Assembly (NCBI RefSeq): GCF_017815535.1 | Contig: NZ_CP072596.1 | Coordinates: 930,001-994,000, forward strand | Direction: 5' to 3' | Source: Tessaracoccus sp. MC1865 | GTDB lineage: Bacteria > Actinomycetota > Actinomycetes > Propionibacteriales > Propionibacteriaceae | Length of the DNA stretch: 64,000 nucleotides | Part shown: one piece after another, positions 27,040 to 36,122 of the stretch | Layout: each line of letters opens with the position of its first letter | Numbering within the stretch: position 1 is the stretch's first letter | Program-made: the position numbers and the translations under genes | The notes under the pieces: model-generated | The model's database searches: none | Told to the model about the DNA's origin: nothing | The model's input: the letters and a program-made list of their open reading frames with translations, nothing else

Positions 27040-28821
27040 TCAGTTGAGCTGGCTGGCCCGGACGGAGATCCGGGCGGCCAGCTCGGTCAGCTGCTCCTGG
27101 GTGAACTGCACCTCGGGGGTGGCGGAGATGATGGTGTAGGCCACCTTGTTCGTGGCCACGCTGACGATGAGCTGGTAGGTGACCTTCTCGGTGTCCGAGA
27201 TCGCCTGCGTGGCGGTGAACACCAGCGACGACAGCGCGTTGCCTTCGGCGTCCTTCGCCGGCACGGGAGCGTGCTCCGCGATCTCGGCCGTCAGGACCCG
27301 CTGGCCGCAGGTGCGCAGGTTCGTGCCGAGCTTGGTGACGAAGACCGCGGCCTCCTCCGAGGAGGGGAAGGTGAACAGCAACTCGTCGATGCCGAAGCGC
27401 TCCGGGATCTTCTCGTCACGCGTCAGGGCGTAGGCCGTGCGCTGCCGCTCGGTGGGGCCGGCCTCGGTGGCCAGTTCCATGTTCTCGCAGCCCATGTTGG
27501 TGCCGTCGACGGGGTGCGGGCCGGTCATCGTCCAGCGTCCGGCCCCCGGGTGGATACGCGGAAGGTCGATGGGGACGAGCCAACCCTCGGGCGGCGCAGG
27601 AGGCACGATCGCGGGGGCAGCCGTCACGTCGGTGGGGCCGGGTGCGTCCTGGGCTTCAGCCAGGTCCGCCTGCGACCGCAGCAGCGAATCCGCGACCGCG
27701 TTCTCATCGACGGGCTGCGCGTCGCGCGCCACGTCGACCATCTGCAGGGCGGCGCCGTCGCGCGTCAGGAGGACGGTGTGGTACTTCGCCACCGCCTCCT
27801 CCTGGACGATCGTCACCTGGAAGGTCTCCTCGGCCAGGCCCTCAATGGTGGTGCCGCGGACCAGCCGCGCGGGCACCTCGCCGCACGTGGTCAGGGAGGC
27901 GATGCGCTCGCTCATGACGCTGCTGGCGGCGTCGACGTTGGCGTACACGTCGATGCGGTGCAGCGTGGCCAGTTTGTCGTCGCCGCTGGTGCCCAGCGTG
28001 CGCTGGAAGGAATGGGTGGGATTGACCGTCGGCTGGGCGGTGCTCAGGCAGATCGCCCGCATGGTGTGGTCCGACTGGGTTTCCGTGGTGGAGATCACGG
28101 ACCAGTCTCCGGCCGGGGCGATGGGGACCAGGTCGTCCGCCTCCACCAGGTCGGCCACGTCAGCGGGCTGGTCCGTCACCGAGGGGCTTCCGGAGGTGGG
28201 CGACTCCGGCCCGCTGGGAACGCCGCTCGGCTCGTCCTGCATGCCGCGCACCACGAAGAACGCGATGAGGCCCACCACCAGCGCGCCCACCAGCCCGGCC
28301 AGGGCCCAGGTGCCCAGCGTCATCTTGTGCGCGGAGACCCAGGAGGGAGCCGCCGCGGGGGCCGCGGGGCGTTCGACCTCCACGGGGGTGTCGCTCGACA
28401 TGGCGGAGCGACGGGGGGCCGGGCCCGGCCCGTCGGCGTACTCCCCGGCGGAGCGCGGGAAGACGGGGGCGGGGATCATCGGCTCGGGTTCTGGGGCGAC
28501 GGGTACCGGGGGAGGGGTCTCGCTGAAGGGGACGCTGCCGCGGCGGGTGAAGGGGCTGTCGCCTTGGCCCCTGGCCGGCGCGGCCGGCGCGGCCGGTTCG
28601 ATGGGCTCGGCGGGCCCGGCCGGTTCAGTCGGCTCGGTGGGTGCAACCGGCTCAACCGGGTCGTCGCCCAACCCGGCGGCGGGCGTCGATTCTTCTGGGG
28701 CTGCCGCGCCGCGTCGCGGCCGGGCCGCGTCGGCGGCTGCGGTATCGTCCGGAACCAATGGCGCCTGAAGTTCCTCGTCGGGCTGCAAGGCCCGGCGGGC
28801 ACGGAAGGTCTCGTCAGACAC
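27040..28821 (-). CDS. large proline-rich single-pass membrane protein, unknown function
   Basis: I do not recognise the family. The 593-residue protein has a disordered cytosolic N-terminus of about 170 residues rich in Pro, Ala and Glu, with PTEPTEPAGPAEP repeats, then one transmembrane helix (LAGLVGALVVGLIAFFVV) and an extracellular region of about 380 residues with several cysteines (ICLSTAQ, TTCGEVP, GCENMEL, RTCGQRV), perhaps two related sensor-like domains. The disordered cytosolic tail with an extracellular domain resembles actinobacterial Ser/Thr-kinase substrates. GGAGGTGA precedes the GTG start. Its stop abuts that of sucD. Confidence 0.75.
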   Translation of the reverse strand: MSDETFRARRALQPDEELQAPLVPDDTAAADAARPRRGAAAPEESTPAAGLGDDPVEPVAPTEPTEPAGPAEPIEPAAPAAPARGQGDSPFTRRGSVPFSETPPPVPVAPEPEPMIPAPVFPRSAGEYADGPGPAPRRSAMSSDTPVEVERPAAPAAAPSWVSAHKMTLGTWALAGLVGALVVGLIAFFVVRGMQDEPSGVPSGPESPTSGSPSVTDQPADVADLVEADDLVPIAPAGDWSVISTTETQSDHTMRAICLSTAQPTVNPTHSFQRTLGTSGDDKLATLHRIDVYANVDAASSVMSERIASLTTCGEVPARLVRGTTIEGLAEETFQVTIVQEEAVAKYHTVLLTRDGAALQMVDVARDAQPVDENAVADSLLRSQADLAEAQDAPGPTDVTAAPAIVPPAPPEGWLVPIDLPRIHPGAGRWTMTGPHPVDGTNMGCENMELATEAGPTERQRTAYALTRDEKIPERFGIDELLFTFPSSEEAAVFVTKLGTNLRTCGQRVLTAEIAEHAPVPAKDAEGNALSSLVFTATQAISDTEKVTYQLIVSVATNKVAYTIISATPEVQFTQEQLTELAARISVRASQLN

Positions 28822-28918
28822 AGGGGCTCACCTCCTCCGGAGCGCTGATTGGCCGAGTTACGTTGGGCCAGACTACCGGGGTGGCTGAAGGCCGCGCGAG
28901 AACCTCAACGGAAGGGTG

Positions 28919-30196
28919 ATGGTGGACGGGTTCCAACACCGCACTGTGGCGGTCGACGTCGATCCGACGCCGACCCCGGAGCCGCGGCACTGGCCGTGGT
29001 CCTGGTATCTGCCCGCCATCGTCGGCCCGCTGGCGGTGCTGGTGGCCGGGTGGCTCCTCCTCTCCGGCTTCGGCGTGGTGGCGTGGCTCACCTCTCCCGA
29101 CGCCCAGCTCACCCCGGCCCTCCGGATCGCGGCCGAGGTGCTCGTCCTCGCCCACGGCGCGCCCGTGCAGATCGCGGGGCAGGCGGTCTCGATCGCCCCG
29201 CTCGGGTTGACGCTCCTGCTCCTCTTCCTCGCGCTGCCGTTGGCCTCCCACTCGGCCAAGCAGGCCGCGGCCCAGGGCGCCCAGAAAGACGACACCGGTG
29301 GCCTCTGGGTCGACGGCGAACGCCTCGTCGCCAAGGTGGCCGGCACCTTCGCGCTCACGTACGGAGCAGCCGTGGTGGTCCTGGCCGCCACGCTGGGGGT
29401 CGCCTCCTGGCGAGCGGTGGTCGGCGGGCTGGTCGTGGGCGGCGTGGCCGGATTCTGGGGAGCAGCCCGCGGCATCGGCTACTCGCCGACGGAGACCTGG
29501 CCCGTCTGGCTCCGTTCGGTCCCCAGGGCCATGGGGGGCGCCATCCTCGCGGTGCTCGTCGGAGCCGTCGTCGTGACGGGCCTGGCCGTCTATTCGGGAT
29601 GGGACCGGATGGGCGGCATCGTCGATGCCCTCGACGGCGGCACGAGCGGGTTGGTCCTGCTGGTGGTGCTGCACCTCCTCTACCTGCCCAACATCGTGCT
29701 GGCGGGCGCCTCCTGGCTCCTCGGCGCGGGCCTCACGCTGGGCGACGGCTCCGTGGTGACGATGACGGTCACCGACGTCGGGCTGCTGCCGGCCATCCCC
29801 ATCTTCGGCGCCGTGCCCGCAAGCGGGACCGCGCCCACGTCGCACCTGTGGTGGCTCGCCGTCGGCGTCATTGCGGGCGCCGTCGCGGCCCTGGTTGTCG
29901 CCTTCGCCCGGCCGCGCGCCCGCTTCGACGAGACCGCGCTGGTGGGCGGGCTCTCCGGAGTGGCGGCCGGGGTGCTCGTCGCCACCGTGTGCAGCATGGG
30001 CTCTGGCGCCCTGGGGGACGACCGCCTCAGCCACGTCGGTGCCCGGATGCCGGAACTGCTGGTCTTCGCGCCCACCATCCTGGGACTGTCCGGAGTGGTG
30101 GCCGGCCTCGTCGTCGGCCTCGTCCGGCGCCGGCCGCACGCAGGAAAGCCGGCTGACGAGACGTCCGACAAGACACCCGGCGAGCCCACGGCGTAG
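28919..30196 (+). CDS. PerM-like cell-division membrane protein (DUF6350)
   Basis: A polytopic membrane protein of about 425 residues with ten or so hydrophobic segments. Its position immediately upstream of purN, its length and an N-terminal part with WSWYLPAIVGPLAVLVAGWLL match the DUF6350/PerM family, which in mycobacteria stabilises the divisome. Start choice is uncertain: GTG 28916, ATG 28919 and GTG 28922 are in frame, and GGAAGGG (28910-28916) best fits the latter two. The purN -10 box overlaps its stop codon. Confidence 0.8.
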   Translation: MVDGFQHRTVAVDVDPTPTPEPRHWPWSWYLPAIVGPLAVLVAGWLLLSGFGVVAWLTSPDAQLTPALRIAAEVLVLAHGAPVQIAGQAVSIAPLGLTLLLLFLALPLASHSAKQAAAQGAQKDDTGGLWVDGERLVAKVAGTFALTYGAAVVVLAATLGVASWRAVVGGLVVGGVAGFWGAARGIGYSPTETWPVWLRSVPRAMGGAILAVLVGAVVVTGLAVYSGWDRMGGIVDALDGGTSGLVLLVVLHLLYLPNIVLAGASWLLGAGLTLGDGSVVTMTVTDVGLLPAIPIFGAVPASGTAPTSHLWWLAVGVIAGAVAALVVAFARPRARFDETALVGGLSGVAAGVLVATVCSMGSGALGDDRLSHVGARMPELLVFAPTILGLSGVVAGLVVGLVRRRPHAGKPADETSDKTPGEPTA

Positions 30197-30199
30197 GGT
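30194..30199 (+). promoter_or_regulatory. TAGGGT -10 box for purN (leaderless)
   Basis: TAGGGT ends 6 nt before the GTG at 30206, and its first three bases are the stop codon of the upstream gene. No Shine-Dalgarno sequence is present. It suggests an internal promoter driving purNH in addition to any read-through. Confidence 0.45.
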
Positions 30200-30205
30200 G
30201 TGCGG

Positions 30206-30781
30206 GTGACCACCCGCGTTGTCGTTCTGCTGTCCGGTTCGGGCACCCTGTGCCAGGCGCTGCTGGACGCCATCGACGCAGGCGAGGTCGACGCCCGGGT
30301 CGTGGCCGTCGTTTCGGACCAGCCCTCGGCCCTCGGGCTGGAACGGGCACGTGCCGCAGGGATCCCCGCCGTCGCCCATCCGCTTGCCAGAGGTGGCGAT
30401 CGCGGTGCCTGGGACGCTGAGCTCACGCGGGTCGTCTCTGAGTTCGAACCGGACCTGGTCGCCTCCGCCGGCTTCATGAAGCTGCTGGGCTCCGAATTCC
30501 TCTCGCGCTTCGGTGGCCGCACCATCAACACCCACCCGGCGCTGCTGCCGAGCTTCCCCGGGATGCACGGTCCGCGCGATGCACTCGCCGCCGGTGTCAA
30601 AGTGGCCGGGGCAACCGTATTCCTCGTCGATGACGGCGTCGACACCGGTAGGATCCTGCTTCAGGGGGCCGTCGACGTTCTGGATGACGACAACGTCGAA
30701 TCCCTGCATGAACGCATCAAGACGGTGGAACGCCGCTTACTGATCCGAGCCGTCTCCGAGTGGAAGAAGGAACACCCGTGA
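30206..30781 (+). CDS. purN: phosphoribosylglycinamide formyltransferase
   Basis: Transfers a formyl group from 10-formyl-tetrahydrofolate to GAR in purine synthesis. The 191-residue protein has the N-terminal phosphate loop [24 protein letters not shown], the catalytic Asn and His in [13 protein letters not shown], and the catalytic Asp in [12 protein letters not shown]. The second of two in-frame GTGs (30200, 30206) was chosen because a TAGGGT box lies 6 nt upstream. Its stop overlaps the purH start (GTGA). Confidence 0.93.
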   Translation: MTTRVVVLLSGSGTLCQALLDAIDAGEVDARVVAVVSDQPSALGLERARAAGIPAVAHPLARGGDRGAWDAELTRVVSEFEPDLVASAGFMKLLGSEFLSRFGGRTINTHPALLPSFPGMHGPRDALAAGVKVAGATVFLVDDGVDTGRILLQGAVDVLDDDNVESLHERIKTVERRLLIRAVSEWKKEHP

Positions 30782-32331
30782 CCGAGCTGACCCCGCTGCG
30801 CCGAGCCCTCGTCTCGGTATACGACAAGTCAGGACTGATTGAACTCGGACGTGACCTTTCGGCCGCAGGCATCGAGATCGTGTCCACCGGATCCACGGCC
30901 GCCAAATTGGCCGCCGCCGGCATCGAGGTCACCGGCGTGGAAGAGGTCACCGGCTTCCCCGAGTGCCTCGACGGCCGGGTGAAGACGCTCCACCCGCACG
31001 TGCACGCCGGCATCCTGGCGGACCGCCGCCTCTCCACCCACCGTGAACAGCTCGACGACCTGGGCATCGCCCCCTTCGACCTCGTGATCACCAACCTCTA
31101 CCCGTTCGCCGCCACGGTCGCCTCCGGCGCCTCGCAGGATGAGTGCATCGAGCAGATCGACATCGGCGGGCCCACCATGGTGCGCGCGGCCGCCAAGAAC
31201 CACGCCTCCGTCGCCATCATCACCTCCGCCGAGCAGTACCACATGCTGCGCGCCGCCATCGCAGCCGGCGGTTTCACGCTGGCGCAGCGCAAGGAACTCG
31301 CCGCCGCCGCGTTCGTGCACACCGCCAGCTACGACGTCGCGGTCGCCTCCTGGATGTCCGGCGACGTCGTCGGGCACCCCGGCGGGTTCCCCGCCTGGTA
31401 CGGCGCCACGTGGCACAAGGTCGCGGACCTGCGCTACGGCGAGAACTCGCACCAGAAGGCCGCCGTCTACCGCAACAGCAACGGCACCGCCGGCCTGGCC
31501 GACGCCACCCAGCTCCACGGCAAGGAGATGAGCTACAACAACTACGTCGACGCCGACGCGGCCCGTCGTGCGGCCTACGACTTCGAAGAGCCCGCCGTCG
31601 CCATCATCAAGCACGCCAACCCCTGCGGCATCGCCACCGGCAGCAACATCGCCGACGCCCACCGCAAGGCCCACGCCTGCGACCCGGTCTCTGCGTTCGG
31701 TGGCGTCATCGCAGCCAACCGCCCCGTGTCGGTGGAGATGGCACAGCAGGTGGCGGAGATCTTCACCGAGGTCATCGTCGCGCCCGGGTACGAGGAGGGC
31801 GCCGTCGAGGTGCTCTCCGGGAAGAAGAACCTGCGCATCCTGATCGCCGAAGGCTCCACCAACGAGGGTATGGCCATCCGCGAGATCGACGGCGGGCTGC
31901 TCGTGCAGCAGGCCGACGCGATCGACGCTGACGGCGACGACCCCGCCAACTGGACGCTCGCCGCGGGCGAGCGGGCCGACGACGCCACCCTCGCGGACCT
32001 GCTGTTCGCCTGGCGCGCCGTGCGCGCCGTCAAGTCCAACGCCATCCTGCTCGCCAGCGACGGTGCCTCCGTGGGCGTCGGCATGGGGCAGGTCAACCGC
32101 GTGGATTCCTGCCACCTCGCGGTGGACCGTGCCGGTGACCGGGCCCGTGGTTCAGTTGCGGCCTCGGACGCGTTCTTCCCGTTCGCCGACGGCCCCCAGG
32201 TGCTGCTCGACGCGGGTATCCGCGCCATCATCCAGCCCGGCGGCTCGGTGCGTGACCAGGAGGTCATCGACGCGGTGACCGCGGCCGGCGTCACGATGTA
32301 CTTCACCGGCACCCGCCACTTCTTCCACTGA
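30778..32331 (+). CDS. purH: bifunctional AICAR formyltransferase / IMP cyclohydrolase
   Basis: Catalyses the last two steps to IMP. The 517-residue protein has the N-terminal cyclohydrolase (MGS-like) domain ([22 protein letters not shown]-like [18 protein letters not shown]) and the C-terminal transformylase with [12 protein letters not shown], the catalytic KHANPCGIA and the terminus [15 protein letters not shown] to FTGTRHFFH. The GTG start overlaps the purN stop by 4 nt. folD, the source of 10-formyl-THF precursors, follows after 14 bp. Confidence 0.97.
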   Translation: MTELTPLRRALVSVYDKSGLIELGRDLSAAGIEIVSTGSTAAKLAAAGIEVTGVEEVTGFPECLDGRVKTLHPHVHAGILADRRLSTHREQLDDLGIAPFDLVITNLYPFAATVASGASQDECIEQIDIGGPTMVRAAAKNHASVAIITSAEQYHMLRAAIAAGGFTLAQRKELAAAAFVHTASYDVAVASWMSGDVVGHPGGFPAWYGATWHKVADLRYGENSHQKAAVYRNSNGTAGLADATQLHGKEMSYNNYVDADAARRAAYDFEEPAVAIIKHANPCGIATGSNIADAHRKAHACDPVSAFGGVIAANRPVSVEMAQQVAEIFTEVIVAPGYEEGAVEVLSGKKNLRILIAEGSTNEGMAIREIDGGLLVQQADAIDADGDDPANWTLAAGERADDATLADLLFAWRAVRAVKSNAILLASDGASVGVGMGQVNRVDSCHLAVDRAGDRARGSVAASDAFFPFADGPQVLLDAGIRAIIQPGGSVRDQEVIDAVTAAGVTMYFTGTRHFFH

Positions 32332-32345
32332 CGGAGGCTCACCCC

Positions 32346-33206
32346 ATGACCGCAGTCAAGCTCGACGGCAAGGCCACGGCCGCCGCGATCAAGGCCGAAC
32401 TCACCGTCCGCGTGGCGGCGCTGCGCGAGCAGGGCGTGGTGCCCGGCCTGGCCACTGTGCTCGTGGGGGCAGATCCCGCCAGCCAGAGCTACGTGCGGAT
32501 GAAGCACCGCGACTGCGACGAGGTGGGCATCGCCTCCATCCGGGTGGAACTGCCTGAGGACGCGACGGCTGAGCAGCTCCGCGAGGCCATCGAGGGGCTC
32601 AACAACGACCCGGCCTGCACCGGCTACATCGTGCAGCTGCCCATCCCGAAGCACCTCGACGAGAACTGGGCGTTGTCGCTGATCGACCCCGACAAGGACG
32701 CCGACGGCCTCCACCCCATCAACCTCGGCCGCCTGGTGCTGAACGAACCGGCCACCCTGCCCTGCACCCCGCGCGGCATCGTCGAACTCCTGCGCCGCCA
32801 CGGCGTCGAAATCAAGGGTGCGGAGGTCTGCGTGGTGGGCCGCGGCATCACCGTCGGTCGGCCGCTGGGCCTGATCCTGACCCGACGCAGCGAGAACGCC
32901 ACCGTGACCCTCTGCCACACCGGCACCCGGGACCTGGCGGCCCATACGCGGCTCGCCGACATCGTGGTGGCTGCGGCGGGGGTGCCGGGCATGATCACGG
33001 CCGACATGATCCGCGAGGGTGCCGCCCTGGTGGACGTGGGCGTCAGCCGCGTCGACGGCAAGACGGTGGGCGACTTCGCCCCCGACGTGTGGGACAAGGC
33101 CGGCTTCGTCACGCCGAACCCGGGCGGCGTCGGGCCGATGACCCGCGCCATGTTGCTCAGCAACGTCGTGGACCGCGCGGAGCAACTGAATGATCTTCGG
33201 CGATAG
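32346..33206 (+). CDS. folD: methylenetetrahydrofolate dehydrogenase / cyclohydrolase
   Basis: A 286-residue bifunctional NADP-dependent enzyme that interconverts methylene-, methenyl- and formyl-tetrahydrofolate, supplying PurN and PurH. Tyr49 and the catalytic Lys53 are in SYVRMK, followed by [26 protein letters not shown] and the NADP-binding [14 protein letters not shown], then [15 protein letters not shown]. It is co-directional with purH and overlaps the next gene by 17 nt. Confidence 0.96.
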   Translation: MTAVKLDGKATAAAIKAELTVRVAALREQGVVPGLATVLVGADPASQSYVRMKHRDCDEVGIASIRVELPEDATAEQLREAIEGLNNDPACTGYIVQLPIPKHLDENWALSLIDPDKDADGLHPINLGRLVLNEPATLPCTPRGIVELLRRHGVEIKGAEVCVVGRGITVGRPLGLILTRRSENATVTLCHTGTRDLAAHTRLADIVVAAAGVPGMITADMIREGAALVDVGVSRVDGKTVGDFAPDVWDKAGFVTPNPGGVGPMTRAMLLSNVVDRAEQLNDLRR

Positions 33207-33519
33207 GCTCGAGGGCCGGCTGAAGCGACGGGCCAGGGACCGTCCCGCAGACTCCTACCCTGACAGCCCGTGGGCCCTGTCGTTCACCGTGGCCGTGCTC
33301 GGCGTCGGCGTCGTCTTCGCAGCGCTGGGCCGGTGGCGCCTCGCGTCCCTGGTCATCGGGGCGGCGCTGCTGCTCGGCGCCGGGCTGCGTCTCATCCTCC
33401 CGCGCATGGTGGCGGGCCTGTTGGTGGTGCGCCGACGCTGGATCGACGTGAGCGTGCTGGCCATGCTCGGCGCCGCCGTCGTGGCCCTCGCGTTCATCGT
33501 GCCGCCGTCTGCCCCCTAA
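33190..33519 (+). CDS. DUF3017 family membrane protein
   Basis: A 109-residue protein with a basic N-terminal tail and three hydrophobic helices. The position directly after folD, with overlapping reading frames, together with size and topology, matches DUF3017, a family widespread after folD in actinobacteria. The function is not known. The stop overlaps the stop of the convergent protease gene by 3 nt. Confidence 0.8.
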   Translation: MIFGDRLEGRLKRRARDRPADSYPDSPWALSFTVAVLGVGVVFAALGRWRLASLVIGAALLLGAGLRLILPRMVAGLLVVRRRWIDVSVLAMLGAAVVALAFIVPPSAP

Positions 33520-34679
33520 CTCTTGGGGCGGGCGCCCCACAGTTCGCCGGGCCTGCCCTGCACGGGCGTCCAGCCACCTCCGCCGCTGAGGATGCGCTGC
33601 ACCTCCGGCCGCTGATGGAACACCAGTTCGGTCAGTTCACGGTGCATCCCCAACCAGGCCCGCGGCGGCGGCCCATCCGGGAGGGCCTCGAGCCTCCCAC
33701 GGAGCAGAGCGAGTTCCGTGACGTTCTGGATGAAGTCCTTCAGCAGCGTCTTCTCCCGCCCAGCTGCTGCCACCATGCGACGGCGGGCGCCGAGGTCGGC
33801 GAGCCATCCCGCCTCCAAGGGCGTGATCCAGCCGAAGTGCACGAGCGCGGGGAGTTGGCGCACGACGGTGGCGCGCTCCCGCTGCCTGGCCACCATGCCG
33901 ACGATCAGCAGGCCGACGAAGACCAGTAGTTCGATGCCCGCGGCGATCAGGAGGCCGCGCATGCCGAGGAGGTCCGTGGAGGAGTTGTGCATGAAGTGCA
34001 GCGCGACGGCCAGGCACCAGGCGAGGAACGGCCACCCCACCCGCATGAGGCCCCTGGCGTTGACGCCTGCCCAGATGCCGATCGAGACGATGATGGTCAG
34101 CATGGGATGCAGGTAGGCCACCAGCAGGAGCCTGAGGAGGATGATCTCGACGGAGTCGTACATGGTGTCCGGCCTGAGCGCATAGGTGATGTGTTCGATC
34201 CACGAGAACCCGAGCCCCACCATTGCGCCGTACACGATGGCGTCGGTGAGGCTGTTGAACTCCGCGCGCCCCCGTCGGGTGCTGAGCAGGACGATCACGA
34301 GGAAGAGGCCCTTGGTCGACTCCTCGATGAGCGGCGCGGACACCATGACGGCCGCGTTCTCGGACTGGAGCCAATAGGCCACGACCGTGTTCACGATGCC
34401 GCTGACCAGCGCGGAGACGCCTGCGCCCCACACGAAGGCGCCGATGATGAACAGCGGCGGCTCGGGCTCCCACTTGTCGAGCCAGCGCACGAAGGCCACC
34501 CCGAGGGCCAGCACGGCGGTGAACGCGAGCACCGCGACGACCGACTGGGTAGCCGGTCGGTCGAGGAAAACGAGCAGGCCCAGCAGGGTGCCGGCGCCGC
34601 CGACGACGAGGAAGAGCAGCGGCAGCACGACCGCCTGCTTCTTGTGCCGCGCCGCCTGTTGATAGGTGGGGTAGCTCAT
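33516..34679 (-). CDS. PrsW-like intramembrane metalloprotease
   Basis: A 387-residue polytopic protein of the PrsW family. The conserved elements are APLIEESTKGLF (Glu119-Glu120), GLGFSWIEHITYA with a second acidic residue, and histidines in ALHFMHN, which together form the putative zinc site. In Bacillus, PrsW starts cleavage of an anti-sigma factor; no sigma/anti-sigma pair is adjacent here, so the substrate is unknown. The C-terminal 120 residues are soluble. A TACGGT box 6 nt before the ATG suggests a leaderless mRNA. Confidence 0.87.
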   Translation of the reverse strand: MSYPTYQQAARHKKQAVVLPLLFLVVGGAGTLLGLLVFLDRPATQSVVAVLAFTAVLALGVAFVRWLDKWEPEPPLFIIGAFVWGAGVSALVSGIVNTVVAYWLQSENAAVMVSAPLIEESTKGLFLVIVLLSTRRGRAEFNSLTDAIVYGAMVGLGFSWIEHITYALRPDTMYDSVEIILLRLLLVAYLHPMLTIIVSIGIWAGVNARGLMRVGWPFLAWCLAVALHFMHNSSTDLLGMRGLLIAAGIELLVFVGLLIVGMVARQRERATVVRQLPALVHFGWITPLEAGWLADLGARRRMVAAAGREKTLLKDFIQNVTELALLRGRLEALPDGPPPRAWLGMHRELTELVFHQRPEVQRILSGGGGWTPVQGRPGELWGARPKS

Positions 34680-34685
34680 GGACCC

Positions 34686-34691
34686 ACCGTA
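34686..34691 (-). promoter_or_regulatory. TACGGT -10 box for the PrsW-like gene (leaderless)
   Basis: TACGGT on the minus strand ends 6 nt before the ATG, with no Shine-Dalgarno sequence between. It fits the pattern repeated at about a dozen genes in the window. Confidence 0.45.
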
Positions 34692-34787
34692 TTGCCTGTG
34701 TGTGCCGTGGCGCCCGTGGCCGTGGCCTGCGGGGCGCAGGTTCGCGCTGTGCGGCTGCGTCTGCGGGGTGGCCGCACCCGACCAGAA

Positions 34788-34821
34788 TGAAGTTGTGCAG
34801 CGGACTTCCTGCACAACTTCA
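34788..34821. repeat. palindromic element, downstream copy
   Basis: TGAAGTTGTGCAG (34788-34800) and its exact complement (34809-34821) form 13-bp arms around an 8-nt loop. The same core, including the following CACTCTG, occurs in the array on the other side of the neighbouring gene and in the same orientation. The last three bases are the stop codon of the DUF559 gene on the minus strand, so the element forms a hairpin exactly at its 3' end. Confidence 0.85.
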
Positions 34822-35745
34822 CTCTGCTTGGCCGTCGGGACAGCCTCGGCAGGGCGTCATCGTGCCGGACCAACCGCGAGAGACAAGCAGTTGCGCGACG
34901 GCACGCGCCACCTTGCACGGGTGGTTGACGATGTCGTTCCATCCGAACCGCAGCGTGACGTAGCCACGCATGGAGTTCTTGTTGTCGCGCTCGAAGTCGC
35001 GGAAGACGCCGTCTCCGGAGTGGCCGAGCCGTCCGTCGAGTTCGATGACGACGGCGACCTCGACGTAGGCCACGTCGCTGTAGCGGCTGGGCTGCAGACT
35101 CACCTGGCGCACGCCGTCGGGCAAACCGTGGCGCTGCTCGACATCTCGGAAGTAGCGGCGCTCCAGTGCGCTGTGCACACCGCCGGCGATGTCTCCCAGC
35201 GCCTCGACGATCAGCGCCCTGTGCCGGACATTGGGAGTGGCCAGCGCGGCGTCGAGCAGCCGGCGTGGGGTGGTCCGTCGCGAGGTCACCGCTCGGGCGA
35301 GTTGGCTGAACAGCGCCTCGGGCTCGGCGTCGGCGCACATGCGCAGGGCCGTCTGCTCGATCCTCGCTACCGGTGGCTCTCCGCTGGCCTCGAACCCCGG
35401 CATCCGGTGAAAGCGCCACGAGCCCCGGTTGATCCGTTGGTGCGGGGTGAGCACGTCGATGGTCGACGTCGGGGCGCACAGCCCGAGCTTGTGGCCTGCC
35501 GCCTCGAACCCCAGCGCAGCGTCCGGCCCGCCGAGCAGGACGCCGCCCCACGCGAGGCCGTCCCAGGGCGGGTCTGGGGAGAGGGAATAGAGCCCCCGGG
35601 CGAGGGACCACCAGACATGGTCGTCCAGGAAGCGCTGCGTGACGGCGCGGGTGATGCCGGCTGCGGCGGCCTGTTTCGTCGTGATGACACCGCCCTGAGT
35701 GCGAGCGGTGGCGATGAGGTGGGCAGGCATGACGATCTTGTTCAT
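34819..35745 (-). CDS. AbiEi-like N-terminus fused to DUF559 (Vsr-like) nuclease domain
   Basis: A 308-residue protein. Residues 9-54 (LIATARTQGGVITTKQAAAAGIT to ARGLYSL) resemble the winged-helix start of AbiEi-type antitoxins. The C-terminal 90 residues match DUF559, a PD-(D/E)xK fold related to Vsr mismatch endonuclease: VVIELDG near residues 230-236, FRDFERDNKN and GYVTLRFGWNDI. No AbiEii toxin gene is adjacent, so a classical toxin-antitoxin pair is unlikely. The start MNKIVM was chosen at an ATG; a GTG 9 nt upstream is possible. It is bracketed by palindromic repeats, one of which supplies the stop codon. The role is unknown; a nuclease acting on those repeats is my hypothesis. Confidence 0.8.
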   Translation of the reverse strand: MNKIVMPAHLIATARTQGGVITTKQAAAAGITRAVTQRFLDDHVWWSLARGLYSLSPDPPWDGLAWGGVLLGGPDAALGFEAAGHKLGLCAPTSTIDVLTPHQRINRGSWRFHRMPGFEASGEPPVARIEQTALRMCADAEPEALFSQLARAVTSRRTTPRRLLDAALATPNVRHRALIVEALGDIAGGVHSALERRYFRDVEQRHGLPDGVRQVSLQPSRYSDVAYVEVAVVIELDGRLGHSGDGVFRDFERDNKNSMRGYVTLRFGWNDIVNHPCKVARAVAQLLVSRGWSGTMTPCRGCPDGQAE

Positions 35746-35826
35746 GCCCACCACTTATGTTCAGCAGACAGTCCCGCTTCCCATGCCGTCGCACATCTGT
35801 GCACAACCCAGGCGGACCGTGCGTCA

Positions 35827-36055
35827 AGCGTCGTTGAGTTGTGCAGCGGAGTTCGTGCACAACTTCACTCTGCCGGGCCGGGGGCCCCGACGGCGGGTCC
35901 AGCGTCGTTGAGTTGTGCAGCGGAGTTGGTGCACAACTTCACTCTGCCGGGCCGGGGGCCCCGACGGCGGGTCCAGCGTTGTTGAGTTGTGCAGCGGAGT
36001 TGGTGCACAACTTCACTTTGCCGGGGCGGCCTTCCCGGGCGTCGACGGCGGGCTC
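35827..36055. repeat. three tandem copies of a 74-bp palindrome-bearing repeat
   Basis: Units begin at 35827, 35901 and 35975. The first two are 74 bp long and differ at one position; the third matches for about 50 bp and then diverges to about 36055. Each unit carries AGTTGTGCA and TGCACAACT arms around a 10-nt loop, followed by CACTCTGCCGGG and a GGGGCCCC dyad. The core is shared with the single copy at 34788-34821. Confidence 0.92.
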
Positions 36056-36116
36056 AGCGTCGTTGACCGTTCACCACTCCTTCCGGAGGCCGCGACCGCA
36101 GCTTGCGCCGCGCAGT

Positions 36117-36122
36117 TACGAT
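36117..36122 (+). promoter_or_regulatory. TACGAT -10 box for the VKOR gene (leaderless)
   Basis: TACGAT ends 6 nt before the GTG start at 36129. There is no Shine-Dalgarno sequence. It lies about 60 bp after the end of the repeat array. Confidence 0.45.

Noticed and set aside
30206-30300. Loss of the usual Asn in the PurN phosphate loop (GSGTLCQ instead of GxGSNLQ)
   Set aside because: Actinobacterial PurN proteins commonly vary at this point, and the catalytic Asn, His and Asp are all present, so it is not evidence of inactivity.
34819-35745. AbiEi/AbiEii type IV toxin-antitoxin pair
   Set aside because: Only the N-terminus resembles AbiEi. There is no nucleotidyltransferase (AbiEii) gene next to it, and the C-terminus is a DUF559 nuclease-like domain.
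35827-36055. CRISPR array
   Set aside because: The units are contiguous 74-bp near-identical repeats without variable spacers, and no cas genes are present.
34788-36055. Classic insertion sequence with terminal inverted repeats
   Set aside because: The flanking palindromes are in direct, not inverted, orientation. There is no transposase motif and no evident target duplication.
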